Shown piece after piece: positions 47,301-59,513 of a DNA stretch of 64,000 nucleotides; within the stretch, counting starts at the first letter, position 1; each line of letters begins with the position of its first letter. Both the position numbers and the translations under genes were made by a program. This stretch comes from Pohlia nutans (lineage: Eukaryota; Streptophyta; Bryopsida; Bryales; Mniaceae), in the NCBI GenBank assembly GCA_022496805.1, contig CM040092.1, forward strand, positions 22,214,113 through 22,278,112. Reading direction: 5' to 3'. The notes beneath the pieces are model-generated. The model did not search any database. It was not told the origin of the DNA and saw nothing but the letters and a program-made list of their open reading frames with translations.

Positions 47301-50300
47301 GAAAGTGCCGAATGGACGAGGCGGGTTCCTGGAACCGGCGGACTTCCAGCTCGGAAGGGACATCACCATCTACAGTCTCACCTTCCACATTGTCGGCTGT
47401 GACGTCTTCACCAAGGTCAGTCTACGCGGCCTCACCTCCATGTTTTCCATACATGAATTCTCAATTGAGAGGCTTAGAGCATAACCCACCCCGTGGTTCT
47501 TGTATCTGGAAAAGGATGAAGGTTGTCCGTTTTCCAGGAAAAACCTTTGCACCGGAGTGCTGTAACGATAAAAATTTCCACGAGTGCCTCCCGAATCCGG
47601 CAAACTTGGTTGGTTTTCCAGAATTCAAACTTTCTATCCGCATCGCTCTTCTTACTATGATTTTTCACTTCTTGCACCTGATTGCACCCAGCCCACAACG
47701 TTGATTTCGGCAATGATTTTCAAAAGGCAAAGAGATTAGTTTCCGGCTGCCTGCATGCGGTTTCCAGTTTCACTTTTCCAGGATTAAACGATGCAAACCC
47801 GACTACTGTATCAGGAAATCAGGGACAGTTTCATCCCTTTCCAGAGATACAGGAATCACGGTGGTGATACTCTTAGAGGAAAGGCAACGGGAAGCATGTC
47901 CCTTGTCTGTTAGAGCAAGTTCGTGATTAGGAACAGCCACTGGAAGTCCACTTTCGGAAGTCCACTTTCGGAAGTCTCACTGGAAGTCCACCTCCGGAAG
48001 TCCCATTAAAAGTCCACTTTCGGAAGTCCCACTGGAAGTCCACTTTGGGAAATCCACTGGAAGTCCATTTTAGGAAGATCCACTGGAATTAGGAAGACAG
48101 TCCATAACATTCAGTAGCATGCACTGTCTATATCTTGGCTCTACATTAGATGGTGTGGAATATTTCACACCCAACAATACTTTATCAGTAGCTAAGTGGA
48201 CAAGTGGGGGCTCAAAGTGATGAACAGAGTGCATGAAGAAAAGGCAGTCGGAATGAAGGCTATTGAATGTTATGCTATCCTCCATAACATGACAATATTA
48301 TTTGTTTCAAGTAATATAAATATGACAAGTCATTTCTGTGACTAATTCGTGCATGCCACCTTGAAGTTAGGGCTTCCCAAACAAGTCATAATAGAGAGGG
48401 ACAATCAGACCCGTTGGAAGTCCACTTGATTCTTCTATTTGGCTGCCCAAATTCGAAAATTTAAACTTGTCAAGTCAAGTTCTTGATAAGTTTTAAGTGA
48501 CTAAAAGATAGGAGCCCCTTCTCTCGTGCCACCTCACCTTGAGATTTGAAAATGGGGGTCCATGGAGGAACCCATTTCCCTTTTATTCCCCTGAATTTTG
48601 TATTTCGGGCCATTAAATGGAGGAATCACATTGGGTCAGAAGAATACCCCTACTAGCTTCGATACTAGAGGAATGTTAAGAAAAATTTGAGAACGGGATT
48701 TTTTTGTTCTTTGGGAATGTTTGGGACACATGAAAGATGACATGACAAGGAGGAAGCATGTGTTCTTCTTTCAATGAATATTGCTTGGAAGTTCATGACA
48801 TAATAAATAAAGTAGGATAAATTTTTGTTTATTCTTCGTACCATATGGACTACCGTATGTGGAAGGCAGGGTTCATGTCGAATAATTAATAAAAGTTGAA
48901 ACAGTGGAGGTCGGTACTTTCAAAAGTAATTATTAAGAAATCGGCTATTAATAGCTAACATTAAATTTTTTCCGGCGGCTAAACTTTTTATTTTATTTTG
49001 TGTCTACGATTTTCGTTGAGTGTTATGTTTTTATTTTTATTTTTTTCGGCTTTTTGTTGACTTTATTTTTGTTGATTTCGACAAAATACTTTAAAAAATT
49101 ATTTATTTTTTCAGCATTTTTTGGGGGAATTATTTTCTGCCGACCCTGCCTTCCACGTACAGTAGTCCAAGTAGAAGTCATGTTGCTTGCTCCTGTTGTG
49201 GTAAGAGCATTAGTGAATGGGTTCACAACGAACGAAAAGTATTTGCATACAGTTTTCTTTCGTGTGAAGCTCAAGTCTAAGTTTGAGTATTAGATTCAAC
49301 TACGGGTAGCGACAGTGGAATCTTGTCACACACTTTTTCATGAAGAAACTTGTGATTGATCTATTACAATTGCCCATTGGATTTTTACCATTTGTAGATT
49401 TCAAGGAGTCCCAATATGGTGGAAACTCCCAATTAAACAAATATCGCGTTTTATTTAGCATATTACATATCATATGTGTGTATTGAATTGAACACACTCA
49501 AATTACCAGTATATTGTTTACAAGGGTGGTGACGCATAGAGTCCCACTGAATGATGCTCTAATGCTTGTAAAAATTGATGTAAGACAGAGATATTTGATG
49601 AAGCAAAGGTTGCCCGTGGGAGACGAGGAGCCATGGCCGAATGAGCCCATAGAGGAGTACCGGGCCCATTACCGAGCCGTCATCAAGCCCCACCACAAAG
49701 AATATGCGTTGCGCCAATTTTTGGACTTAGACGGCAAAGTGTTGAGGTTCTTCTGCGTTTGGGATGACCGTGCCGTTCCTTACGGTGAACGCCGTCCTTA
49801 TGTACGTGGCCAAGCTAATTCACCTCTCTACTTAACACTTACTCCCTCTGTCCCATAATGAGCTTCTTAATTGCTCAAACTATTTGTCTCATAGTAAGCT
49901 TCATGTTTGCTCAAACTACTATTCCTATTGGCTCAGGGTCCATACCATTGTGCTCAGGGTCCACACCAATGGAGTAGTTAATTCTTCTATTTTGAGGGTT
50001 GTGGAGCTTATTATGAGAGAGAAGAGTAAAACTTAACCCTTAAAGGTTTTAGGGCATAGTAGATACGTTGCCGTATATTTAACATTTGTTGTAAGTAGAA
50101 AGTTCCAAATTGAGATCCCAATAGCTTTTAAGACCATGTAGACATGAATTTTAACTTCACTTTTGATATGAAACTCATAGGAGGTGTAGAACCATTCCAA
50201 ATACAATGAAATACAGCTGTATAATACTGGCCGGAATGGCCAATCTGCACCTTTAAGGGTTAATAACAACTATGATTGTACATAGGTATCCATTATGACC

Positions 50301-53300
50301 AAAAAATCTAATGTTTTTAATCAATTTTCGATACCTGTCACTCTTACAATGGTTGAGAGTTTGAGACCCACTTAAATCCCACATCACTAGTAGGAGACTT
50401 GTCATTCTCATTCCCCATTTTGTGGAAATAGTGAATAATAGTTGAATATTATGTTTATATTTCTGTAACACAACCCATGTGCATGGCGCGGTTTCATTCC
50501 TTTTTCATTTATAGTAAGTGAAAAACAACACATTTCCTACTAGAGCATGGAAAGTCCATTCCAGATGAAATAGAACGTCTTCTACGATTAAATTTTTCCA
50601 TGGCAAGGAATCACCCCAATGGTACCATATAAAGGTGTTTGTACAGCTAGTTCACAAATGTCTGCTGGCTTGATCTGCACACAGGTTTTGCACTACTTTT
50701 TGGGTGATGACACAATCGAGATTCTGGAACTCAATGAACGCAACAGTGGACGAATGCATTTCCCAATGCTGATCAGGCGCCAAAAATTGGAGAAAAATAC
50801 TCCCCATGACCTCTTGAGTAAGTTCCTCACCACAATTTACCATGTACCTCAAATCTGGAGCCCTGTCGTGGTTCAATAAAAACTCCAAAATTTCTCAAAA
50901 AGAAATAGTTTTGACCTTTAACCCCTAAAGGTCCCTAGCTTTTTTGGGCTTAAAATCATCATCGCTTCTGGTGTGTTATAGGTCTAAATAAAAGTGAGGT
51001 ATAGAAATCTCAACCGTACAATCTTGTAACATACATGTTGTAGATTATGTGGATCAATTTTGGGGTCATTTGGCCATATAGATTGCAAGATCATAGTGTT
51101 TTAGTGCTAAAAAAGAATGCTGAAATTTTCCTAGCAACACAGTTAGAGGTGAAATTCGTTTTCAAAATTACTCAAATGAAAAAACGTTGAACTATGAAGT
51201 TGTTCAAAATCATCATATAAACACATTAGTACCAAAAAAGCCTCATGAAAAAAATTAATGTGCCCTAAAATGGCCTTGCAATGTCAAAAAGTAACCCGAA
51301 AAGTGACCATTTGAACCAAAAAGCAAAAAGTGTCCAAACTAGACCCGTGCACTAAAATGACTCCCAAACATTCATAACAGCATGGATTGACCTGAAAATT
51401 GTACCATGATAACTAGACTTCAAGGGGAATTCAACCCAACAAGTTTTATTGAAAACGGACTTGTGATGAAGGAGATACAAGCCCCCGAAGTTGCTGCCAT
51501 CAAAATTCACAGAACTGTCCAAAAAAAACATACCTACTTTCAAATGATCACCAAAAATTCAATTCATCTCGGATTGATCTGAAATTTTTACCACACATTC
51601 CATACATCATGCGGGGAGTTTTTTCAATATTTCAGCAAAATCGGACAGGTTTTGCAAAAGTTACAGCTCTTCGAAGGCGACTGTACCCCCAAAAACGTCC
51701 AAAATATGGACGCCGGGACGCTAAGGGGTTAAGGTATAGATAGAAAAACCTTCAAAAGAATTGGTGCTTTTTTTGACACCAGTTTGCAACCACAGATCTA
51801 ATGTAGAAGTATCCATAGCCAATAAAATAAGGTTTTTAGAATGGAAAATGTTGAAGTTTCACTAATGAGATATTTTCCTTTCATAGAGAAACAAAGTTAC
51901 TGTAGAATGATTATTTTTTCAAAAGAAATTTCTTCACAAAAAAAATTATTAAAAAAATCAAATGAAAAGTTCTTTGGAACCCATGACTAATATATATGTT
52001 CACTTATAACCAACAACAATGAGATCAATTCCGGAACACTTGATTCAACACTTGGCGGCTCTTAATTGGGCAGCATTGTGTTGGCTTGTGGGTTCATGAA
52101 ACCCAACTTCTAGGAGGTCTACAAATTAGTTATGGGATACTTATCACCTATGAGTACCTCTACCTTATGCCAAGGGAATGGCCTAATATGGGTACCACTT
52201 TTACACGTCTCCCACCCGGTCTCCCATAGTGTGACTTATGTCTAACTCATTTTATGTGTGCCCAAAAATTCCGTCTTTAACACCATGTATATAGATGCAG
52301 CCATGGTGTCTATAACACCCTCTAATTTTTGTGATTTTTCAATGTTTTTTCTTACCAAAAAGATATTTCTTGAAAATCACACTATTTTTGGATGGGGTAC
52401 CCATAAATGGCCAGTCTTAGTTTTTCGAGGGTTTGTGCACAGTTTTGGCACTTGTTTTTCATGCCATGGCCATGGTCTATTTTTCATCAGGTCAGAAGAA
52501 GATATGTGGAGAGAAGGACTATGGGCCCAAGGACATATACTACCGGGACACGGACTTGCACATCGGGAGCTACATTCGGGTGTTTGATCGGGACTTGCTG
52601 TTACATGACGTGGACGAGTTCACGCGGAACTACTACCGTACCAAGTATGGCTACAGCGAGGACATGTTGGCCGCCATCGATGTGCAAGAGGATGGGCCGG
52701 AGTTTGCGCGCATGGAGATTCCCGAGCACAACGGCATCGGCTCCGAAGCCGACAGCTTGATGAATTGCATCATGCTCATTCCCAAAGCGCCCCAGAAGGA
52801 CTTCATCAAGTTCATCTACAAGGACGGCAAGATCCTCACTTTCACTTGCAAAATGGTCGAGGATGATCACCACAAGCTTCACCCCGTCGACAAAACACGC
52901 ATGATGATCCTGCAAGTACGTAAAGTCGACGACCCAATTCTATTACAAGTAGGAATTATGTCTTTTTAAACTGGTCATTTGTGACTTAAATGTTCCAAAA
53001 CAACTGCTTTTTTTTAACAGAATTGAGTCCCTTTTAACCAGAACAAGTCACAAATGACTAGTTTAAAAGGACCTGATTCCTACTAGTTTAATTGTCATTT
53101 CCTTTTTTTTCTATTTGCATGTAAATTTTGTTTCTTGAACCCTATTTTGTTACAACTTCGGAATTTTACGAAATTGGCAAAAGCTGAGTTTTGAGAAACA
53201 TAACAATGGGGAGGCTGTTCACCATACCAAAGCCTCACAATCATTATGAACTGCTTGCATGGATTGAGTAAAAAAAATTGTGGGTTTAATACTTTGAGCT

Positions 53301-56300
53301 AAAAATGTTGTGCAAAAAATAATATAAACTCTTTTTGCAAGGGTGTTAAAGGTGGTCTCATATGTAATTTCTTGCATTAATAGAAATGTTGGTTGCGTAA
53401 ATGAGAGAAATGTGCCCAAAAAGACCCACAACTGGCGTCTAGTTCATCATGTGGGGTCTTCTCATGGATTTGTTCTATAGTGTATGCGGTCAGGACTTCT
53501 ACTAGTGTTGTGAACAGAAGCAATTTTCAGTTGCTCAACTAAAAACTAAAATCCTGCTGAATCTTGTCTCTATAACAAGCCTAGATTTTAGTGCTCAAGG
53601 TTTGAGTTGGCCATGTCATAGCACTTGAAAGCAATGTTTCTTTTATTGGTGAAACAGCCTACATGAGAACCACTGTGGGGCATTGCCTCCAATATAAAGG
53701 GACATAAGTGGGTCCCTTTCTTGACAATTTTGCCAATAAAAAAAAACACTACTTAAAAGTAGTTAAAAAAATTCAAAGTTTTGAGCACTTGAATGTCACA
53801 TGTTTGGTAATCTGAAAGCGCCATTTTAATGAATATGACTAAAAAGATTCATGGGATGGGTGAATGGGTGACAGTACTACCTGGCAGACGACACAATTCA
53901 AGTGTTTGAGCCGCCTGCTCGAAACTCAGGGTGTGTTTCCGGGAAATACATCCAACGAATTGCAGCTCCACGAAAGCCCGGCACACAACAGCCTTACAAC
54001 GCCTCTGACTGCTTCATGGACCAAAGATTGTACCTCTTTGACCGAATTTTTGAGCTCATAGAGGCGGATGAGTGGACACTCAAGCACATGGAGGAGGCCC
54101 CCAAGATGTTCCCCCTTGCAAATTATGAATGGGTTGCTAATAAGGTTAGTTCAACAATCCAACAAAATAAGTAAATAAATAAATAAATAATCCAACAATT
54201 ACCTCACGGTTTAAATGCTTTAACATGTTACACATAACGCTGCTTGACATTATGCACTACTCTAAATAGTGTATTTAGTGTGAGATACACTAATTTACAT
54301 AAACATGTTGTAAGTTTTTACTGTTGACCAATTTTCTTACCCTCTATATTGGTCAAGATGGGGATCTTTCAATAGTATTGGAATCAATGTCTTTGGTAAA
54401 TTTTTTTGTCGAGAGTAAAAATCTATAACATTTTCAAATCTTATAATTATCTCACACTAAATACACTATTTAGTGTAGTAGAAAAGAAGGCATTGCCGAG
54501 GGAGATGCCCAGGCAAGTAGTGCCCAACTCAACGCATGCATAGTGATTGTGCTAGGGCATTTCCCTGGGGTGGGCCACCTTTTCTACTAGTGATGTGTAA
54601 GAGGATATCAGTTCTACGTATGCATAGGTTTTCACACAAAATAGTAGGAGTTGTTTCTCTCTCTTTCGTAGAGTAAATGTGTTCTTTATTTTGTGGTCCT
54701 GTACTTTTAATAGCAAAGCTATTTATGTCACTGATGTACTTCTAAAATACACAAGTAGAAAAGTTTATCTCTTTGCAAAGCCCATTGCTATACTCAAGAA
54801 TTCAAACCCATCGTTTTGAGTTTATCATATTTGTATTTCGGTTTGCTATCTTGCTATTAATAACTATTAATAACATAGAAAAGAACCAATAGGAGTTATG
54901 GAAGTAGAAATATGTTTATTATAGAAAGCCAAGCCATATTCAGCTACACAAGTATGTGCAAATACTATGGGGAAGGATATCAGGGTGTCCAATTATATTG
55001 TGGAATGAGATATCTCCAAAAAACGAAGATGTTTTTACACAATGAAAAAAATTTGCCCTTGTAATCCACATTCTTTAAAAATATTGTGACCCACAAGGAA
55101 AAGTGTGATCATGTCAAAATGTACTATTGATTCCAATTCTCAAACTAGAGAGTGCAAGCTTATACGGACTGAAAAAATCCTTTACACTGTAGCAACATTG
55201 TAGAGAAACTAGTAATAAAATAGTCAACTCTCCAACCCTCTTTGCTTGGACGAGCTGAAGTTAGAGAAAATTTCTTTGTGATTCTTCCAATCCCTTAACA
55301 AATGCTCTTGATGCCCGGATGTGATCCCCACCTATTTAACCCCTAAAGGATCATAAAGCCCTCAAGGGCCGCATGTATTTTTTAGCAGTTTTGAGTAGGT
55401 CTTATGTAAACTTCCTTTTGTTCAAATTTATTTGTTTTTTGACCAACACATGCAATGTTCTTCATTGATTCCAAAGATGTAAAACTTGGTCCTATTTGAA
55501 TTATATTTTTCACAATATGATCGTTTGAATATGTCATTTTAAAACCATGAATCCTTGGTCTTTTAGGGGTGAAGAACCTTATGGTAACCTCTTAGATGAA
55601 CATTTGGAAAACGTTTAAATTGGTGCTACGATAGAAAACAAGAATGTTTCATTGAAATCATACATTAATGCTGATGCTAGTTATATTGGGGTTGTGCAGA
55701 TTAAAGCAGCAATTAAGAAATTACCAGCTGACAAATCAGCAGAGTTTAATAAGAGTATCCAGGGGCCTGCTCCACCGCCGTCTCCCCCACCGAGGAACCC
55801 ATGTAGCCCCATGCCGCCGGCTTCACCATGTGGCAACAAATGTGCGGAGATGGCTACTCCACCGTTGTCACCAAAACGGCCTTGCTCGCCTCCCGATCCC
55901 CCATCCCAAAGTCCACCTTCGTGGCCCAAATCGCCTCCCAAGTCACCGTGAGTGCTCTCATCTCTCACTTCTTCATTAAGCTAAATTGTTTGTACTTTCA
56001 ATGCTTTGAAAACAAGCAACTAATCACAAGTGTCTCTACCATTGCATTCTTTTGAGTGATGGGTCCTAATATGCATTTATTGTTTTAACCCTAACGGTTC
56101 CAAGAAGCCCAAATTGGGTCTCATGTTTTTTGTAGCATTTTTTAGTAGGTCCTATTTGAAGTTCCTTTTGTTCGAAATTATTTGTTTTGACCAACACATG
56201 CAATGTTCTTCACCAATTCTAGTGATATAAAATTTGGTCCCATCTGAATTGTTTTATTTACAATATGATCAATTGAATTTTTCATTTTAAAACCATGAAT

Positions 56301-56966
56301 CCTTAATCGTTTAGGAGTTAAACACATGTCTTGTTTTCATTTGGCCCTATAACTTTTGAACAATTGTGCACTATTAATTAGTCTCCATCCATAGGTAGAC
56401 ACAAAAAACTTTTAGATCATTGTAGTATACACAGTGCGTTCAAAATAGATTAGTTACTTGGTGAATGGAACATTATTAACTTTGATTACTCCTATAAATG
56501 TGGAAAAAGAGAGCTTAGAAAGTGGGATGATAGAGGCACATCGAAGATAGACCACTTTCAAATATAGACCACTTTCTTGTTCCAAATATGGATACTAGCT
56601 TTCATTGGTTATTGGCTAGATGTCAAATTCTTTAGGTTTGAAGAGGAATTATTATTCTAATGTTTTAGTTTTTGTACTAATTCATTTTGAGATCCACTAA
56701 TGTAAAAAATTGAACTTGTATATTGTGGATAAATATGAAGCTCTAAAGCTTCTCTCATATATTTGACAAATGCTAAAACCCTAATTGGTGGTGCATCATT
56801 GTGCAGACCGGGTTCAACGGCGGTTAAGCCCATGGGAATTAAAGAACTTTTGGGCAAGTATGGCATTTGTGTCACCAAGCAAGAAGTTGTCACTTTGGAG
56901 CGCTATGTTAGTAGGAATAAGGACAAGTTTGCCAATGTATATGCCCTTCTTAAATCTTATTTTTAG
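44344..56966 (+). CDS. EFHC1: EFHC1/RIB72-like ciliary protein with three DM10 domains
   Basis: Exons 44344-44379, 44664-44855, 45893-46009, 47123-47158, 47281-47415, 49589-49801, 50685-50817, 52491-52915, 53875-54144, 55700-55947 and 56807-56966 join in phase to 654 residues, near human EFHC1 at 640. Three DM10 domains: about 72-176 (WLKFDRQ|VLRFYAFF, then IHIGEP and RNSG), 215-330 (LDGKVLRFFCVWDD, YFLGDDTIEI) and 395-515 (DGKILTFTCK, YYLADDTIQVFEPP.RNSG). Residues about 535-605 are a proline-rich linker (PAPPPSPPP). The end resembles the EFHC1 EF-hand region without an intact calcium loop. The family lies inside doublet microtubules of cilia and flagella, so expression in motile sperm is inferred. 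Exon 4 is a 36-base microexon coding the EP..NSG segment. Exon 1 is the least certain. Introns host many MITEs. Confidence 0.9.
45183..45681. mobile_element. hAT-like MITE in EFHC1 intron 2 (499 bp)
   Basis: Ends CAGGGCGTTTCTTTTC and, inverted, CAGGGCATTTTCTTTTGG. The flanks are an exact 8-bp duplication, GTGATGAG at 45175-45182 and 45682-45689, the hAT signature. The open frame inside it on the minus strand is not a transposase. Confidence 0.8.
46288..46662. mobile_element. TTAA-flanked MITE in EFHC1 intron 3 (375 bp)
   Basis: Left end TTAACCCTTAAACGTCAAGA; right end GATGTTTAAGGGTTAA. Shorter sister of 22507. Contains a run of 19 A after GGGG near 46350. Confidence 0.8.
47938..48092. repeat. 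Minisatellite of GGAAGTCCACTTT units in EFHC1 intron 5
   Basis: About eight imperfect units around the core GGAAGTCCAC, spaced 14-28 bases, end just before the MITE at 48103. Confidence 0.8.
48103..48274 (+). mobile_element. CATAACATTCA-ended MITE (172 bp)
   Basis: Inverted ends CATAACATTCAGTAGC and CATAACATTCAATAGC. Same length and orientation as the copy at 58113, with a shared interior (CTTGGCTCTACATTAGATGG, ATCAGTAGCTAAGTGGACA). Confidence 0.75.
48290..48407 (+). repeat. Dispersed repeat, partner at 37182-37308
   Basis: Direct-orientation relative of 37182-37308, starting 15 bases after the CATAACATTCA element. Confidence 0.6.
49842..50026 (+). mobile_element. Stowaway-like MITE in EFHC1 intron 6 (185 bp)
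   Basis: Starts CTCCCTCTGTCCCATAATGA, the classic Stowaway end, and closes with CATAATAAGCTC once inverted. TA on both sides. Six bases separate it from the TTAA element at 50033. Same length as 27144-27328, opposite orientation. Confidence 0.8.
50033..50263. mobile_element. TTAA-flanked MITE in EFHC1 intron 6 (231 bp)
   Basis: Ends TTAACCCTTAAAGGT on both sides, inverted. Distant relative of the 232-bp element at 61272. An open frame crossing it on the minus strand is incidental. Confidence 0.8.
50918..51732. mobile_element. TTAA-flanked element in EFHC1 intron 7 (815 bp)
   Basis: Left end TTAACCCCTAAAGGTCC; right end inverted TTAACCCCTTAGCGTCC. It is longer than most members, with no transposase frame inside; the weaker terminal match allows that two elements are merged. 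Confidence 0.6.
52945..53087. repeat. Foldback with arms of about 42 bp in EFHC1 intron 8
   Basis: Left arm 52945-52986 and right arm 53046-53087 are inverted copies (GGTCATTTGTGACT against AGTCACAAATGACT, and so on) around a 59-base loop. MITE-like; target duplication not identified. Confidence 0.7.
54256..54479. repeat. Inverted-end MITE in EFHC1 intron 9 (224 bp)
   Basis: 30-bp ends differ at one position (ACTAC(T/A)CTAAATAGTGT...). The preceding C gives a CACTAC start, but the opposite end reads TACTAC and no 3-bp duplication is evident, so CACTA membership is only possible. Confidence 0.7.
55179..55325 (+). repeat. Dispersed repeat, copies at 15951 and 63296
   Basis: Shares TTTACACTGTAGCA, CAACTCTCCAACCCTCTT and GTGATTCTTCCAATCCC with 63296-63430, and matches 15951-16110 inverted. 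Confidence 0.65.
55336..55573. mobile_element. TTAA-type MITE in EFHC1 intron 9 (238 bp)
   Basis: Begins TTAACCCCTAAAGGATC and ends CTTTTAGGGGTGAA, so the right TTAA has mutated to TGAA. Member of the 8937 family. Confidence 0.75.
56095..56321. mobile_element. TTAA-flanked MITE in EFHC1 intron 10 (227 bp)
   Basis: Begins TTAACCCTAACGGTTCCAAG and ends CGTTTAGGAGTTAA; interior as in 8937, with GCCCAAATTGGGTCTCATG. Confidence 0.75.
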
Positions 56967-57263
56967 TTTGTAAAATTCAACAATTGAGATTCTTCTTTCA
57001 TATTACATTTCATTTATGCGGCAAACACTTACCATTAGACTTGAGTTTATGACTTTAGTCGAGCAATCTTTATCTTCACATCATTTTGATTTTAAGACTC
57101 AACTTCTTTACAACCCCATTGATTTGTTTGGATACATGTCAACAAAAACTCCAACAAGATGAGTGGATAATTACAAAACAAGAGAGCATTCGACAAATTT
57201 CCTTTGTAAAACTTCTTTGCTTAATACCAAAAATAAATTTTAAACAAACATTTGTGAACACAC

Positions 57264-57506
57264 ATAACCCCTAAAGGACAAAGAAATCCAAATTGATCAT
57301 CATGCTTTTCTTTTTTAGTAGTTTGAGTAGGTCCTATGTGAACTTCATTTTATTCAAATGTATTTGTTTTTTACCAGTACATGTAATGTTCTTCACCCAT
57401 TCCAATGACCTAAAATTGGTCCCATACTGTACGTTATGTTTTTCACAATATGATGGAATGAATTTGTCATTTTCATTCCATAAATGCTTTGTATTTTAGA
57501 GGTTAA
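57264..57506. mobile_element. TTAA-type MITE (243 bp) 3' of the EFHC1-like gene
   Basis: Left end ATAACCCCTAAAGGACA (first T lost) and right end TTTTAGAGGTTAA. The most diverged member of the 8937 family. Confidence 0.65.
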
Positions 57507-58112
57507 ACAAAATTTCTATAATTTTTTGCGTAAAATTTAGTATGCGTAAGGAACCATTACCAATAGTTACATGAACAATCACCTTGCTTCACATTGGAGA
57601 AGAACTCAGGTAAACCACCCCATTTGTACCATGTGATTATTTGTCATCACTACGTCTCATTGTCTTACAATTTAAATTTTGATATGTACACAATTGGTGC
57701 ATAGTGGGAAAAATAGAGTGACTTCCAAATTGGTGACTTCCAAATTGCAGGTGGCTTACCTTTATACTCCCTATGTGCCATAATAGACGATGTTTTTGAA
57801 AAAAAATCAAAAAATTAAACAAACAAGACTGATTCCATCAAATCTCTAAATACAATAAGTTTCTATTTTTGAGTAGTTGTCTATCGAAGCAGTATCATAT
57901 TGTTTCAATAGTATGTGTGGCATGTGGTATGTTATTGACCTCCGATGAGAAGGATGTGTCATGTCTCATGGCCCATTCACACCAAGCCCCTGCCGCACTT
58001 GCATCCGAGTTCTCAAAATGGAGGAAGGTAAAACCAAGAAAAAAAAAAATATTCATAGATTTGCCTTTTCTTGCTGCAACTATTGTTCAAGCATTGTGCA
58101 ACTGCATTACAA
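57507..58112. other. Intergenic DNA downstream of the EFHC1-like gene
   Basis: No supported exon. A lone Stowaway-like end (ACTCCCTATGTGCCATAATAG near 57764) lacks a partner. Confidence 0.35.
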
Positions 58113-58284
58113 CATAACATTCAGTAGCATGCATTGTCTTTGCCTTGGCTCTACATTAGATGGTGTGAAATATTCCACACCCGACAATACTTCATCAGTA
58201 GCTAAGTGGACAGGTAGAGGCTCAAGGTGATGAGCAGAGTGCATGAAGGACAAGTAGTGGGCATGAAGGCTATTGAATGTTATG
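58113..58284 (+). mobile_element. CATAACATTCA-ended MITE (172 bp)
   Basis: Same length and ends as 48103-48274, with scattered substitutions in the interior. Confidence 0.75.
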
Positions 58285-58939
58285 AGTGCCGCAAGTAGAA
58301 CCATGCTCCTTTTTTGCGTTGCGTTCCTTTCTATCATGCGTTAGAGTAATTTCTAATTGTGTATTTTATATTTCTTGGTTGACAACATATTCCCTCAAAG
58401 TTACCTGACGCATGCATGCATGCAGTAGCATTGGTGTATATGAATGGGCCATCAATCAAACACTGGCTGACCAACGACATTATTTATGTTCACGAATCTG
58501 TTCACTGCATTTTCTGAAAGGGCAACCAATTTATGCAAGAAGTAGTATTAGCTGGAGCCCTGGAGCCACAATAAACACCCTCCACGAAATGGTATGACAG
58601 CCAGCAGTGATATTTTTTGGTCAGAAGACAGTTTAGCATTTTTGCTACTGACTTTTCCATGGCTTGAAGAGCTCCTTGGATGCTCGTCTCATGTAAATAT
58701 ATAGGTAATATCAGGGTAATACACATGTGCTACTTAGGTGTTACTTAGGCAATACCTGGGTGATACCTAGGCTAAAATAGGTTACACATCTTGATTCCAT
58801 GTTGGAAATCCAACTATTATTCCTTCTTCTTTTTCAAAAATCCTTTGTATCAATTAGCCAGTCCAAATTTTATGTAGAAATTAGCAACAAAAATTCACTG
58901 ACAGTGTCTGCTCTTGATAAATAAATAAATGTCCATGTC

Positions 58940-59513
58940 TTAACCCCTCAAGGACCAAGGCTGATTTTCCAAGTTCGGTCAGCTCACTGTGGAATGAGTA
59001 TTGATCCTCAATTCTTGAGATTTTTTGTGGTGATTCTACTCTTTGTAACGAAGATGAGATTGTAATTTGCGTACGTAGGTGATGTATAAATCAAAAGATA
59101 CAATCATGCACAGGTGAAAAACCTAACTGCAGACAGCTCCTGAAAATTTTCATACAATGAGCTATGCATCTGAATTTTTGCACACAATGAGCTAACACCC
59201 TCATGCACACAATTGCCAAATTCATTTTACCAAATTTGAGACTAAACTTTGCATTTTCAACATTTTCAGAAAGTTTCAAATATGGGCAGCATGCCAAAAA
59301 AAAGGTGCAACCAACTTTGAAGCTTATAATTTTACTATTGAAGAACCCTGAACGGTTGAAAATTTGTAGGTTGTAATAAATTCAAGTTGCTTGAAATATC
59401 CTACGGTTGGATTGGTAAAAAAGGTCATAGATCAAAAAATATTTGTCTTTTTATGGGAAGGGGTACTTTGGAGTGTTGGGAGAGGAACATAGTTGTGGTC
59501 CTTTAGGGGTTAA
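58940..59513. mobile_element. TTAA-flanked MITE (574 bp), inverted twin of 41695
   Basis: Begins TTAACCCCTCAAGGACCAAG and ends GTGGTCCTTTAGGGGTTAA. Few differences from its twin, including small indels. Confidence 0.85.

Noticed and set aside
49000..49293. 97-codon hydrophobic frame
   Set aside because: AT-driven hydrophobic codons within an intron of the EFHC1-like gene; no conserved features.
56937..56966. Donor at AAT|GTATAT after the EFHC1 EF-hand-like region
   Set aside because: Reading through gives an ending (VYALLKSYF, then stop) of the length expected from EFHC1, and no convincing downstream exon was found.
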